Of a stretch of 64,000 nucleotides of DNA, positions 12,693 to 26,300 are shown one piece after another. Location: the NCBI RefSeq assembly GCF_016859285.1, contig NC_053418.1, positions 19,245,329 to 19,309,328 of the forward strand, read 5' to 3'. Positions within the stretch are counted from its first letter, which is position 1, and each line of letters opens with the position of its first letter. Position numbers and translations under genes: made by a program. Under the pieces are notes generated by a model. It was given only the letters and a program-made list of their open reading frames with translations. It had not been told where the DNA came from and ran no database searches. This DNA is from Xiphias gladius (taxonomy: Eukaryota > Chordata > Actinopteri > Istiophoriformes > Xiphiidae).

Positions 12693-13908
12693 CTGTGGTG
12701 AGAGGCAGCATTAAGAGTGTGAGAGAAAGAGAGACTTTGCCCCAAAATATAGAAAGGGAAACTATTTCGTATGTCACTAACCTTTACTATGCAGATCGGC
12801 AGCTTTGGCCATACCCAAGGAGACAAGATATGGTGCGACAACAACCAGGCCTTCTGGCTGACCTCGTGTTGCCATGAGCACTATTGACCTGTTGAGGAAA
12901 CACACAGGTCTGTAACTTAAGCATGGCTCTGAAAAATTCTGCTATACTTTACTGCTTATGTGAAAAAGAAATAAAATAAAATGTAAACTGGAAAAAAGGG
13001 GGAAAAAAAGACAGCAAAGTTTCTCCCGATGTCAGAAATGTAAACATATGGGGTATGAACAACAATATCCTATTTTCCCTGGCTCACTTCTTTGGTATTC
13101 CGCTTTTTAGGTACTGCTCCATTTTTGCGTCCATTTTGGAAAATGAAGTTTTCTTTGTGACTTTTCCAGAGCAGGCATCCACTGAGACCAGGAAATACCC
13201 AGGCTGAGAGAAGGGCATGGTCACCTCATTCACCTGGCAGGTGACAGGAAAAAAATGGGTTGAACAAACCCTGATTCACAGTCATATAGATGACATAATG
13301 TGTTTGGATTTGTTTTTGTACTTGAGGTCTGGTATACTCACAGTGATAAAGGAGCTGTTATCTCCTCTCTGCTGCTCTTTACTGCTGAGAGACTTGATTT
13401 GTGTCTGGAGGTAGAAGGTCCATGGCTCGCTGGAAAACACCAGCTGAGATAAAAACACACTGGTCAGCAGTGGTGGCTTGAGTTTTAAGCAGCTGAACAG
13501 AAGTGATCTTAAATATAACAACACAAACCTGTTTAGCACCACAGCCTTTGCAGGGGTCTGTGTTTAGAGCTGGCATAGGCACCACTGCTGAGGGAGTCTT
13601 GGAGTACTTGGGGTAGGCCTTAGCTGTACAGTTAGAGGTCTGTTTGGAGGATGTGGTGGCCATGATTTTCACTCTTTCACAGCCTTTCACTGAACAGTAG
13701 CTGTGACCGTCACGACTATGCCGGGCGCGAAGGTAGAGCCACAACAAGCTAGGTGTAATGGGAGGAAAACAGGAGAAATAGACAGAGTTTAATAACCTCT
13801 CATAAACTAGGGAGCCTCAAAGAGACAAAAGGGGATGAAAGATGAAAATAGTTGGAATGAAAACATAAGACATGTACAAATGTTAACCCACTTCTGCTTT
13901 CGCATAGG

Positions 13909-13985
<77 letters not shown>

Positions 13986-16900
13986 TGTGTGTGTGTGCGT
14001 GCGTGTGCGCGTGTGTGTGTGTGTGCGCGCGTGTGTGTGGGCTTAAAGAAAAACAAAAGAAGGGAACTGACAGGACTGGATTTTGGTTTCCTCACCCAAC
14101 AGGTTGGTCAAAGAAGTACTTCCTTTCCATCATTCTTTTCTCCAGCTCTGCAAGGGATGACACAGTGCCGTAGTCTGTGATATCATCAAAGGTGTTGCTT
14201 TGCCTGTCGTTGATGTCGGCCATGATCTGGAATGTGGTATCTGATGGGTAACAGAGTCCCACCAGCCCCCAGTCATTTCTGAGTGACAGAAAGAGAAACA
14301 TAAAGACACTTCAATACACAAGTTCTCCCCTTTAGGGACCATTTAGGGTTGTTTATGAGGTTTTTCAGCTGAGAATAGTTCTAATGTGGTCAAGACAATA
14401 CACAAAAACTTTTGAAAAACACAATTTAATGCAGTGATGGTGAGAATACTGGTATATTTCTGCTTATTTGAAAGACAAGGAGTTAAAAATATGTTGTTTT
14501 TCTATGGCTTTCTCAAGGAGAAAAATACATCCTCATTTGCAGCAGCTTTGCTCACATACACATACACACACTGCTGACTCTTGTGACTCACTTATCAAAG
14601 TTGATGAGAGAGAGGACAACCTCTCTGGGTGCAGGTCCACTCCAGTGCAGAGTGTAGCTCTTGCTCATCATCAGGATGGGCTGATACTGCTGAGACAGCG
14701 CCCCCTGGCTGTTAATCCCCCTCAGTACCAGAGGAGATTCAGGATATTCATCTCTGCTGATGGATAAACTGAGGCTGGGGGCTCCCTGGGTCTGGATGTA
14801 CACCTGAATAAGAATAGGATGTGGTAGAGGGCAAGGGTGTGGAGGAGTGGGTATTTTTACATTAGAAGGTAAGGATAACAAGAATGAGGTGTAGACCCCG
14901 GCATGCTCTACCTGAGAGTAGTGGCCGCTGCAGATCACTCCATTCCACCGGGACATGTTCACACAGCCAGGATGTTGGATCAGGTAATTGTCTGCTCTGC
15001 CGACGTAGGTGTCTCTGTAGCCTGTTACTGACCCGTCCACATCGTGAAAGATGGAGTTTTTGTCACCGTCCAGGTCATTCTCTTCAAACCACTGCCCGGG
15101 GCGACCAAAGAACGTCCGCAGACCCACCTGAGGATATTAGCTGATTGTCAAGAATGTATATAAATTTATACACATATATAAATTTTACCACTATTTATCA
15201 ATTTGAGGTATAACTGCTTTGCTTAAGTGCCACCTCTGGTAAATGTTTGTTTGGTAGTGCTCTCTCCAGCGCAGCCGCTATTTACTCAGTAATTATTTTT
15301 CATCAACATAATGTAGCTATTTGCTTGACAAGAACTATCCATATTGATATTCGATAGTACAAAAGATTTACAAGCACTGCAGAAGGACAAGACATTGCTC
15401 TCTGATGACTGCCTTTTGACAGAGGATACTAATTTAGCCCCCTACAGCCCCCTTTACACATCAATTTCCACTGGAAATGTTTACTGTGTGCTTAGGATGA
15501 AAAGAGCAATGACATTATGGTTTAAGAGATCAGATTTGATGAGCTGAAGACATATAAAGACAATTATAGTAAATTGGGGATTTAGTGTTAATTAAGTTAA
15601 GGCAGCACACTGTCTAATACCACCACTAGAGGGCACCAGCGATTTACAATGGTTTCACCACAGCCCTGAGTCTGAAAGTGGTCCCCTTTTCCTTTCCTCT
15701 GTCTAACCAATATTTCAAATAACTGCAAACTTTATCATTCTGATCTTATCTAATCAATATGAGGGGATGGTTATAGTGGTGAAGAACAAATATGAGCAAA
15801 CTACCAAAGAGGAAACAGTCAGACAAAGTGTACCAGGAGGATGGACACAAAGTGTGGTAGAGAGAAAAGGTGAGGACTAAGATAAATTTAAAACAATCTG
15901 TCAATCCAAGGAGTGTTCACAACTACTGTACTACATAAAAGCAGTGAATCTGCGGACAAGAAAAAACACAACAATGTAAGAAGCAACGGATGGATAAAGA
16001 GGAAAGAAGAGAGAATGGAAAAAGAGCTGACCTAAATTCAAGGTTTAAAACAGGACTTTAAGAGTCACATGGGGGAATTTATCCTAAAATGTCAGTTAAT
16101 GTTAGTTGTTATAACCTATTAATAAATAATTATGAGCAGATTTCAATATACGATAATAAGGTATGTGTGTCTGAAACCCCAGGGCACGTATATTTAGTAC
16201 ACATTGAACTGTAAAATGTGGTTGTGATGTCTCATGCAAAGTCTTCTCAAACCTGGATGTTTACTCACAGTGGAGTGGAAGCTGAGCTGGGACAAGTTAT
16301 TTCGTGGAGTCAGCTGCCAGGTGTTCTTCAGGTTGAATCCCACTGCACTGGTGTAACGCTCTGGTGTGGGGATGAATCCACGGAATGTGCTCTGTGTAAG
16401 CCGCACCGGACCATCATAAATCTGGAAACCTCGGATTGGGAATGTCCTACAGTTTAGACGGAGAGGGAATAGTCCATGTTTAGGCAAGACAACTGACAGC
16501 AATAAACAAAACGGAGACAAAACAGATGAAGCAAACAGAGTAAAAGGACTATCATTTAAATGGATCATTTATAGTGATGGACTGGCTAAAACCCAACACT
16601 TGAAAAGGGTTTAGGGAACATGTTACTACAAAACTCCAACATGATTCAGCCAGGCCATGAGCTCACTAGGGAGCAGGACATCAACTGCCTCAGACATGAC
16701 ATACTCAATAATTCTTAGTTATATAGGCGTTTAGTCAATTTTACCATTTCAAGGGGTTTCCCCAAAATGGACTCAATCTATGTTAGGTAGTAATTTAGAC
16801 ATTTTGGTCAATGTAGGACAGTTGTTAATTGTTATTTTAACATATGTTTGTAAAAAAAATTAGAAGAAAAACAGACCACACAGTTCAGGCAATCAAAGTT

Positions 16901-19900
16901 AAAAATTATATCTTTTTCCAATCCAAATATTGTGTCACACAAAAAACATGTTTATATGGAAAAAAGTTGATTATGTTAATAAGACTGCTGCTCTTGTATA
17001 ATGTTGAGATTATCATTAGAATTTTTAACTTGCCCTCAGATGATGATCTAAGGTTGAACTGTTGATTTCATTTCACCCACAATGTTGGTGTTTCAAAGTG
17101 ATTTAAGGTCACATAAATAAATAATTAGACTTGGCAGTCTTATGTAATTGCTGTTAATGAAACCTTATGAGACTTTTTTTTAAATTAAAGGATCAAACTG
17201 CTCATCTATTTTAGCGGAACTATCCTCTTTCTGGTAAGAAAAAAAAAAAAAGCGTGTCAGCAGCTCTAGCAGTAACCATGATGACGACAGACAAACCGAC
17301 TGAGCCAGATGTCACAGTGTGGTCAGGAAGCCTGTAAAATGGTTGTAAGGTTGTACACCATGGTGACAGTGCTTATAAACTGACATAAACTTTAGTTCTT
17401 GAAACTAAAAAAGGCAACTATTTGCCAATCTTTAGTTTATGTTGCTCTCTTTTTGTATAACACTCTCTGTAATAAGAGAGAACGACAGAAAGAAAGGGGA
17501 CTGTAAGAGGGCATGAAGCTCAAAACTCTGCTCTCATTAGGACTGTCCATTTAGTCTGAAATGGCATTACAGCAAGGAGAGACCCCATAAACTTCCTCAT
17601 AGTGGAAGTCCAGTTGTCATTGAGGCATAAGTAATGCAAAACTGACACACTTTTGGTCTTATCAGACATCTGTCTGGTTTACCTGTCAGTGGGAGCATTA
17701 TAAGTGAGCTCTTCATGTTCCTTTCCAAAGACGATCAAAAACTCAAAATTATAGAAACAAAGGAAGGAAAAGATGACATCTAGAAAATGGGGTGTCAGAA
17801 ATGGGAACTGTGTGTCAGAAAAGCCTGGAAACTTGATGAGAAAAAAAACAGCGTTGCTCTAAAGTAATCAAGTGCTACAATGACTAATCCCTTTCTATGG
17901 AATCACGTAGGTGTTTCGACCTAAACTGCCTAAACTATCCCTGGAGGGAAGTTAGTCAAAACAGAACTTCCTTTCACAAGTCCACCTACAGCTAAAAGCA
18001 GCTGTAGCAGCCTCATGTGTCCATCTGTTAAACTACCTGATTGCCCTGCTGGCTCTCTCGTCCTTTTTTGTTTTTCTAAGTATATTTTTTAAGGAAAATG
18101 TGCCTACACCATCCCCTGCAATTCCTGATAAAACATAGTTTGATTTGGACTATACCCCTCAGATACTCAAATGTATCTTTCCTCCCTTCATCAACTTATT
18201 CCTCCCTGTTTGCTCCTTCTCACCTGTTTCTGGGCAGTGTTCTCATCTTTGCATCAGCCCCTCCTAGTCCCCAGTATTTATTCTGGCCTCCATTGGTCCC
18301 TCTGTTCCGGCTTTCACCCACGAACAGGGATTGCATTACCTCCTGGCTGGAGCCTTCATCCTTGGGGTAGCTGCCGTCACTGGAGAATTAAAAGGAAATA
18401 ACGGTGTATAGTAATTAAAACTACATATCATACACACATTTAAATATGTTTATAAAGCTGTCTGCTTTTTGGGAATGAAAGTAGAAGAAAAAAAATGCAT
18501 GTTACTGTGTTAAGTAAAAAGAGATGCTTGTGACCACACAGGAAATTTTAAGTATCTGCTCTATGCTCAGTATCTATCAATCACAAATTGTTTTTGGCCA
18601 GTTCATCTGGCCAAGAGAGAAGAAAAGCAAGTCCAGCTGAATAAAATCACAAGACTGCAAGGACAAGAGTGATTTGGATAAGTACACACCTGGCAAAGGA
18701 TAATCCCACCCCATTGTCTGCAAAACTGAAAGTAGAAAAATAAAAGACATGTTAGTCTTACAAAATGTCTGTTAATGAACGACCAGGACCTTGCCAGGTA
18801 ACAAAGCAGTGAGACATGTTGAGAGTAGTTTGCTATTGATCCAGCATCCAGGAACTGAATAAAAAAGACAACGATTGATCAAAGTACATATCAAATAGAT
18901 TGGAATCATCTGATAATGTATTCAAAATTAAATCTGCTATTTCATAAAAAGAATCATCTGTCAGGTCACTGTTACTCCCTCAAAAACTATGGGAATCAAT
19001 CCAAGGTTGAACATAAAGTTGGGTCAAATGGTAAGTGTGGAAAAGTGCAATTTGTTACATACATTAGATGATGTCATCACAGGGAGTTGTGGTGGGATTA
19101 CATAATTCATTATGCTACACGCACAAATTGTCAATATCCCATTTTTTCCCCCTTTTTTGTTTGGACCCCATCCTCTCTCTTTTCCTTCAGAACAATCCCA
19201 GTCACCAGTTCTCTTTAAGACATGACATCAATCACATCACAGCCTGTGAGTTGACTCACCCAGAGTTCTGGATGACAATGTCACCACCCCGTATCCACGC
19301 TCCCAAATCATTGTTCTTGAAGGAGATCAGAGTGTCGATGACTGCCGCCACCCGAGGACGGCTAGGGTCAGCATTCTGGTGTGGTCGGAATCTGACAAGA
19401 TAAAAGAATAAAAAATAAAAAAAAGTAAAACACACACACACACACACACACACACATAAATACATGCATGATTTTTTTTCTGACCTTGTGACTTTCCATC
19501 AACTACATTCATTTCCTCTGAGGTTTTAACCCTTACCAAAATGTCAAATGCCTATTTTGTCAACCTAAATTTTCTGTACATGTGGTCCTCAGACAGACAG
19601 AAAGACAAACACACACCAAATAACTTTTAAAAGGTATATTGGTGACTATGGAGCTGATAATTATAACTTCATCATACTGTAAATCTCACAGACATAACTT
19701 ATAACTAGACTAGGCTTCATTGCTCACTCCCTCCCACAATGTGCACTGCGAGGGGCATTGTAGAAGAGTACATTGTGTCATTAAATACAAAAAGGTTTAT
19801 CCCCCTTGGGAGCATGAATGTGCTTAGAAAAGTTTTATGGGCAACTTTCCATTATAATGGGAAGTATCTTTTGTACAAAGTTGAAAGAAACCAAACACGA

Positions 19901-20315
19901 TTTTTTTTTTTTTTTGCAGTTTTCTCAAAAGGACAGGCCTTATCCTTCTTTCCAGCCTAATTGTGGCACTCAATTCAGATTAGGGCTCACCTTAAACATC
20001 AGTGTTTAGGCTCTGGATACCATGAACATCTACAAATGTTATGCAAATCTGGCTGTTAGTTTTTAAAATACCTTGTCATGGACTAAAGCCTTGGTCAAGG
20101 GGGAATATTAATCTAAATGTGGCACAAGATTAAAGGACAGAGCATCACTTAAATCAGAAGGAACCATCTCCGGGAACAATTAGTATCTAATATCCTCTTC
20201 CTAGAGTTTCTTACAATCACACAACAAAAATCTTACCCCCTCTCTCTCTCATGTAAGATTAATAGTTAGTACACATTTTAACATTTAAAATCCTCCCCCT
20301 CATAACTCTGCCCAA

Positions 20316-20391
<76 letters not shown>

Positions 20392-23300
20392 CCAGTAGTC
20401 TCAGTGGACACGTAAGATTTTTTCCGTCTAGTTGAGGGCTGTATTTGGGTAGAGAGCTACAGAGTGGAAACTGTCTGTGAAGCCTTGTTTTCTCTGTCAA
20501 CACAAACCTGACAGACCTTCTACTAAAATGCAGTAATAGAGTAAAAGGCCATCTACTGTATCTATCCCAGTCAATGGCCATATCCTAGTAGATATAAAGC
20601 AAGAGGCTATAAATAACTTAATTTATAAGAAATCATTGACAGTGGCATTAAACAAACATATTAGTAAGCCACAAATACCTTAATATTTACATAGTGTAAC
20701 TGTACACCCTGATGCATATGATCACCCACCACAGACCCTCTAATCGTGTACAGTTATAGGCTTTGTGCAAAAACGTACACAGTATACTAGTCAGTTGTAA
20801 GTCACTATCCATGTACATACATTCACAACTAACTACTCGAGATATCCAAATTAATAATAAAAAAAACAGAGCTCTTAAGAGTAATAAATGTCTTTACAGA
20901 GTATAAATGACAGACTGTACACTTCTCAAACTGTAAACTGCTGTTGCAGGCACATTTGTACACACATACACACCTGGCACTGTTATCTAGACACAGGTAT
21001 TCCCGAGGATCGGCAGCACTAGCATTGGTGGTCTTCACCCCTTTATCAATGAACAGTCCTGCCTAGGAAGAAGAAAGCTTGATTAATTCCTGTGAATACT
21101 GTATATACCCTATGTATATGAACACGTAATGCCTATTTACATACTCCATAACATATGGCTTAGTTTTGTCTGTTTTAAAAATGAATTGTAAAATAAATTA
21201 AACCAGAAGTAATGTGTCTCTGTGTTGGTGTTGGTTTCTTATGTATATGGAAACCTGTGCTCTGAGTTGGTCTTGTGGTATAAGCGAGGTATAGTCTTAA
21301 ACCTTGGGGCTCCTTCCTCTATAAGAGAGGCTGCTGTGGTCAGACTGGACAAAGAACTTACAGTTCACCTGCCTGACTTCTGTCATTACACAACAGAGCA
21401 CTATTGTAGAGCCTACTCGTGTGTGTGTGTGCGTGTGTGTGTTCGTGTCCATGTCCCAGTGATTAGGCAGAGAATTATGTGCAATCCTTTTTTACAAGTT
21501 ATAAACACTGTATGTTTAAACACTGACTTGAACATACCCTGTTAATAAAAAAGCTTAAAGATAAGCAACACTGATGATACCTTAAAGTTGGAGTGTACAC
21601 GGTTGTTGTAAAAAATCCCCAGGGGAGTGAGCTCTGCCTTGGTCTCTGGTACCAGCCCATGAGAGTCTCCAGTGGAAGAGCTGTGGAACACAAACCATAT
21701 GCCAGTGTCCTGGAACAGGAAAGGAGAGTAGAAACAAAAGGTGATAAACAAGACAAATCACATTTGCAGTACAACAGCAGGAATTTCGTTATCTGAGCTT
21801 ATACAAACTCCATCTATAGGTGGTTGTAAGTAAAATACAAAAACAATAAGTAGAACAGGGTAGGATGTCGTACAATTCTCATGTTGGTCAAGTCCTACAG
21901 CAAGAACAAACCAGTTGTAGGAGCTGATATGAGCTTAATTGCTCATTAAAGTTTATGGTTCATCAGATATTGACAGACAACATAAATATCACACACATAC
22001 CCCCTACCAGTAAGAGCCCCCCCCCAGACTTCCACATTGTTTATGCTGAAATGAAAAAGAGATGGGATACACTTTCATATATTAGAGGTCTCACGATGTT
22101 ATTCCACCCCATATAAAATACTAAAGCTTTTTAAATCCCATTTTATTGATGGATCACTTTTTATGAGCATATAAATCTTATATTTATTTTATGTAAAGTT
22201 CAGGAACAGCAAATCCACTGCAGCTTCACATAATATACAACAGTTCATATATCACTAAGGGACTCTCCTTATTAGCCTCTTATTTTTTCTTAATCACTTG
22301 TAAAAAGTTATTTTGAAGCTGTTTTCTTATATATCTCTGATTTTATTACCTGAGAACCAGCAGCTGCATTGTTGATGAGGTTATTGTTAGGGTTGGCAAT
22401 CCAGAATGTTGAGACTGCCCTGGAAAACATAACACACACAGATCGGGACAGACAGACAGGCAAAAAAAGATATTAAAAGGGCAGTACCTTTGCATATCAG
22501 AGACTATGACTAATAAGCAGAAGACATGTCAAAGAATACCATGATCTTTCAAGAATTCCCTCAATAATCCACCTCTCCAGCATAAACCCCGCCTGGGGTG
22601 AGATCTGCCAAGACTCACACACACTCATCACTGAAAGCCCTGGAAAAAGACCTTGCTGCTTCCCTCACAGAGGAACTTTTCTTGTTCTTGCTATGGCATA
22701 AAAACATCCCACAGAGAGGAGAGATTGTTACTGCATGGATAAACCCCCCCCCCTGCCAATATCTCTATCACACCCTATTACTAACTACACTATCTCTGGC
22801 TCATGGACACTGACCTGCTGTCTTCTCTCAAAGTAAGTCTGCACTATCTCACCAGGTTTCCCACACTGACTCCACGGTAAAAAGATCTACTCTGACACAG
22901 ATACATTTAAAAGTGGCACTAATCATTTGTGTTTAGAGTCGAGGAGTTGGCTTATTTGCAGCTTTCAAGGCTTGCCAAGTGCCTGAGCAGTGTCCCTACT
23001 GTTATCTGTCATTACAATTTTCCTCAGACTAATGCTTAACAAGACCCCAGGGTTTCTGAATTGCAGCTGTTGCTGATGAATTGATTAGGTATTTTATATT
23101 AAAAGGAAACTACGACATAGCCTTTCTTGTCGGTGCTATGAATGAAAATGGACCTCCATGTGTGCATGATGATGGTCCAGAAAATCTGCACTGTCTGAAC
23201 TAGCTATATCAATGCAACAACTGCCTAACATGTGACACAGTAAAACCCTCACTCTAAAATTCTGGTATAATGTGTAATAATTTTAAACCTGTGTGTGTAC

Positions 23301-26300
23301 CCACAAAGCAGTTATGGATGGAGTTTTTACACCCACAAGTAAGATATAATCGTACAGTTTCATAAAGTGAGAAAACCCAAGTCCTTATCCTAGGTTCTTG
23401 ACTTGCAGTCTTTGCTAAGCAATGCATTGTAACTATTCATAGATAAGTAGTTGAGGATGGTGCAGAAACTCATGCCTCTTTATTCATATCTCTAACTACA
23501 GATATAGCATGTCATTATCCTGATTTCTTACTTGCACTCTGTGCTGGGTGAGGGAGTGTAGCCCTTGTAGACTTTGTCCTTGATGCTGGTGCAGAGTGTC
23601 TCATTGCGGTCAGTGGGCAGCAGAGTCCCAGGTCGAGTCAGCAGGCCAAGGTTGTGGTAGAAAGTGTTACGCTGCTCAATCCCATCCTCAAGGAAAAAGC
23701 AGTGACCCAAGGTGTCATAACCTACAGTGTTCTTCACCTGGGTCAAAGAAAGACCACAAGACACAAAAAAGAATAACTAAGAGCCAACAGAGCACAGGAG
23801 GACTTTCACAGCAGAGTCCTTGGCAGGAGAGAAAAATAAATACAGTACTATATCCCATTCATGAATCTCTTTCCTTTTCCAAGGGGTAGGTAATTCATAC
23901 CTTATGGAAATATGCTGAAAGTCCTGGTAAACAAGAGGGCTAGGACAACATTTGTTAGTCCATCTTGGATTCCTCAAAATACCCACAGGGAAGTACAGTA
24001 CATTCCAACTACTAGATGCCTGCCTCCTTAAATACTTTAAATTTCTGACAGAATTTCCTACTAAGACTGTCTTTAAAAAATTAAATCCATCTGAAGCTAT
24101 GTAGAGAATCATGGTATCAAGAGAGCTTCCGAAGAAGATACGAAACAAAAGAATATTCACATGGTCATTGTGCCAAAAGGGAAACAGGAAAAACAACTAG
24201 AAGAAGAAAGGAGTGGAAGAAAAAGAGTGGAGGAAACAAGCCGTTACAGTAATGCAGTGATGGGAGCTGTAATTGATGAGTATTCAACAGTCAGTATCAC
24301 ATGGTACTCATTTGTAAGAGCTGTCTGTGTGTCTACATCTGTCATCTCTGCATTACCGCATACATTATAGACTTACTCAACACAGCCACACACATACACA
24401 GTTTACTAACCAGCAAACCATTGGTGGCGTGGATGGTGAGACAGCGAGAGAAGGAGTGGTGAATGGAGACTCCGTCCACATAGGTGGGTTCCCAGTAGCC
24501 TCCCCTCTGGTCAACATCCCCGCACATGTGAAAGTGGAGGGGGTAACGGCCCATCTCTCCCTGCTGACCCATGTTCTTCAGCTCCACGTGGGACAGATGC
24601 ACTGACGAGAAGTTACCAAAGATCTGATGGTGTTAGAGAAAGAGAACAAAGAAAGGCTTAGAGTGGAGGGTAAGTTGTAAAAGAGAGGGAGTCTTTAAAA
24701 ATTGATCAAGCATGAAAAATGAGTTATTATACACAGCAAAAATAAATTAAAATGGCCCTGTGGTGGGAAATGTGGTGGCTTCATATTTTACCACAAAAAA
24801 AGGCTGACTGTTCAGCCACTCTGATCCAACTACAGGTTTAGGTCTACAATATGATTCCCTGGGATTCTGACTAGGATTCCACTGACCATGAGTTATAGCT
24901 GTGTTGGCACCATGCTAAGGTGATTCAAAGTGCTCCAGAACTACTGATGTTACTCTTTATGAAAAAGAGATGTGAGTCATAGAGGCATAAATTAAAAGAT
25001 ACATAGATATGCATACATTCAAAACACGAATTTACTGGGTAGCACATTAAGTCAAACATGAAAATCAACAAATAATCCAATAAAAATATGCTGTACAATG
25101 CTCTCTAGGAGGTCTTTTTGTGGTTATGGCATAATCCACACAGTCTGGTTCCTGTTAAAGAGGTATTGGCCAATCCCTCCCACTAACTGTATCTCATCCA
25201 CTTGGCACACATAGACACACACACACACACACACGCACACGCACACACAGACGCACGTGTATCATGGCGCTGTTGCTGAGGTCACTTAGTTTGGTGGTGG
25301 GGGAAAAAAAAAAAAAAAAAAAAAAAAATCACTTTAGAGGCAGATTTTGCAGTATGACTGAAAGTGTTTTTGTCTGAGACAGTTAATGTGTTTTAAAAAA
25401 AAATTAACATGGAAACAAAAAAAAAGTGTTTATTTTATTTAGCACAAGGGGGCAAGTTACATAGAGCCTAAGGAATGTTATTGTGCATTTTCCCTAAATG
25501 TGAATGGACTCATGCCATCATTAATCAAATTACAGTGAACTTGCTAGATAGAGACCCATAGAGGTCAAGGGGGATATAATGTTCCAGCTATGATGGTCCT
25601 TATGATGTCCTAATTTGTCTTCAGTGTTTGTTCAGATTTATACTGCATGTCTTCTAAAGAAGAAGTGTCAGCCATTAAGTCATAAAAATAAAAGCTTAAC
25701 ATGTAGAGGCAGAGGGGAAAAATAGAGAGAGTAGCAGTCAGAGAAGTAGCAGTTCTTCATATAACTAACTGAACTGGGAACATGAATAACCCCTCTCACT
25801 TAGGACGGCATATAAATACTGAATGTATGCACACTTGAGCTCTGCAGTATGGAAACTGTTGCGCAGATTGCTTCAGACATAGTGACCTTTAGCGAGAATG
25901 TAAAGCCATGCTGAAACATGCAGATAAATACATCAGCAAGTACACAGTTCTAAACAAGAGCCACTGTTATAAAACTACAAAGGTACACACAAATAAGATG
26001 CACCTTGATATGGCCTCCGTAGGTGTCATGGCTGTAGAATTGACACATGTTTTTTCCGTAGCAGGAGTTTTCCATTTCTCCATAGATGAGAATGTTCCTG
26101 GAGAGCAGAGCCACTTCAGCACGCATGTCGACTCCATCTATGATCTCTCCGACATGGTTATACTGAGGCTTCCCTGAGTAGCACAAACATGATTCTTGGT
26201 CATATGCTACTACTAGGTAACAGTGTTAAAGAAAAATCTGGTACACAATTGGAACCTGAAAAAGGTGCAAGTGATTATTTTGTAAGAATACAAATGTTAT

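Noticed and set aside
12419..12844. 141-residue minus-strand open frame
   Set aside because: It overlaps the last cemip2 coding exon in another frame; splice phase from the upstream exon selects the frame ending KKATGLQ.
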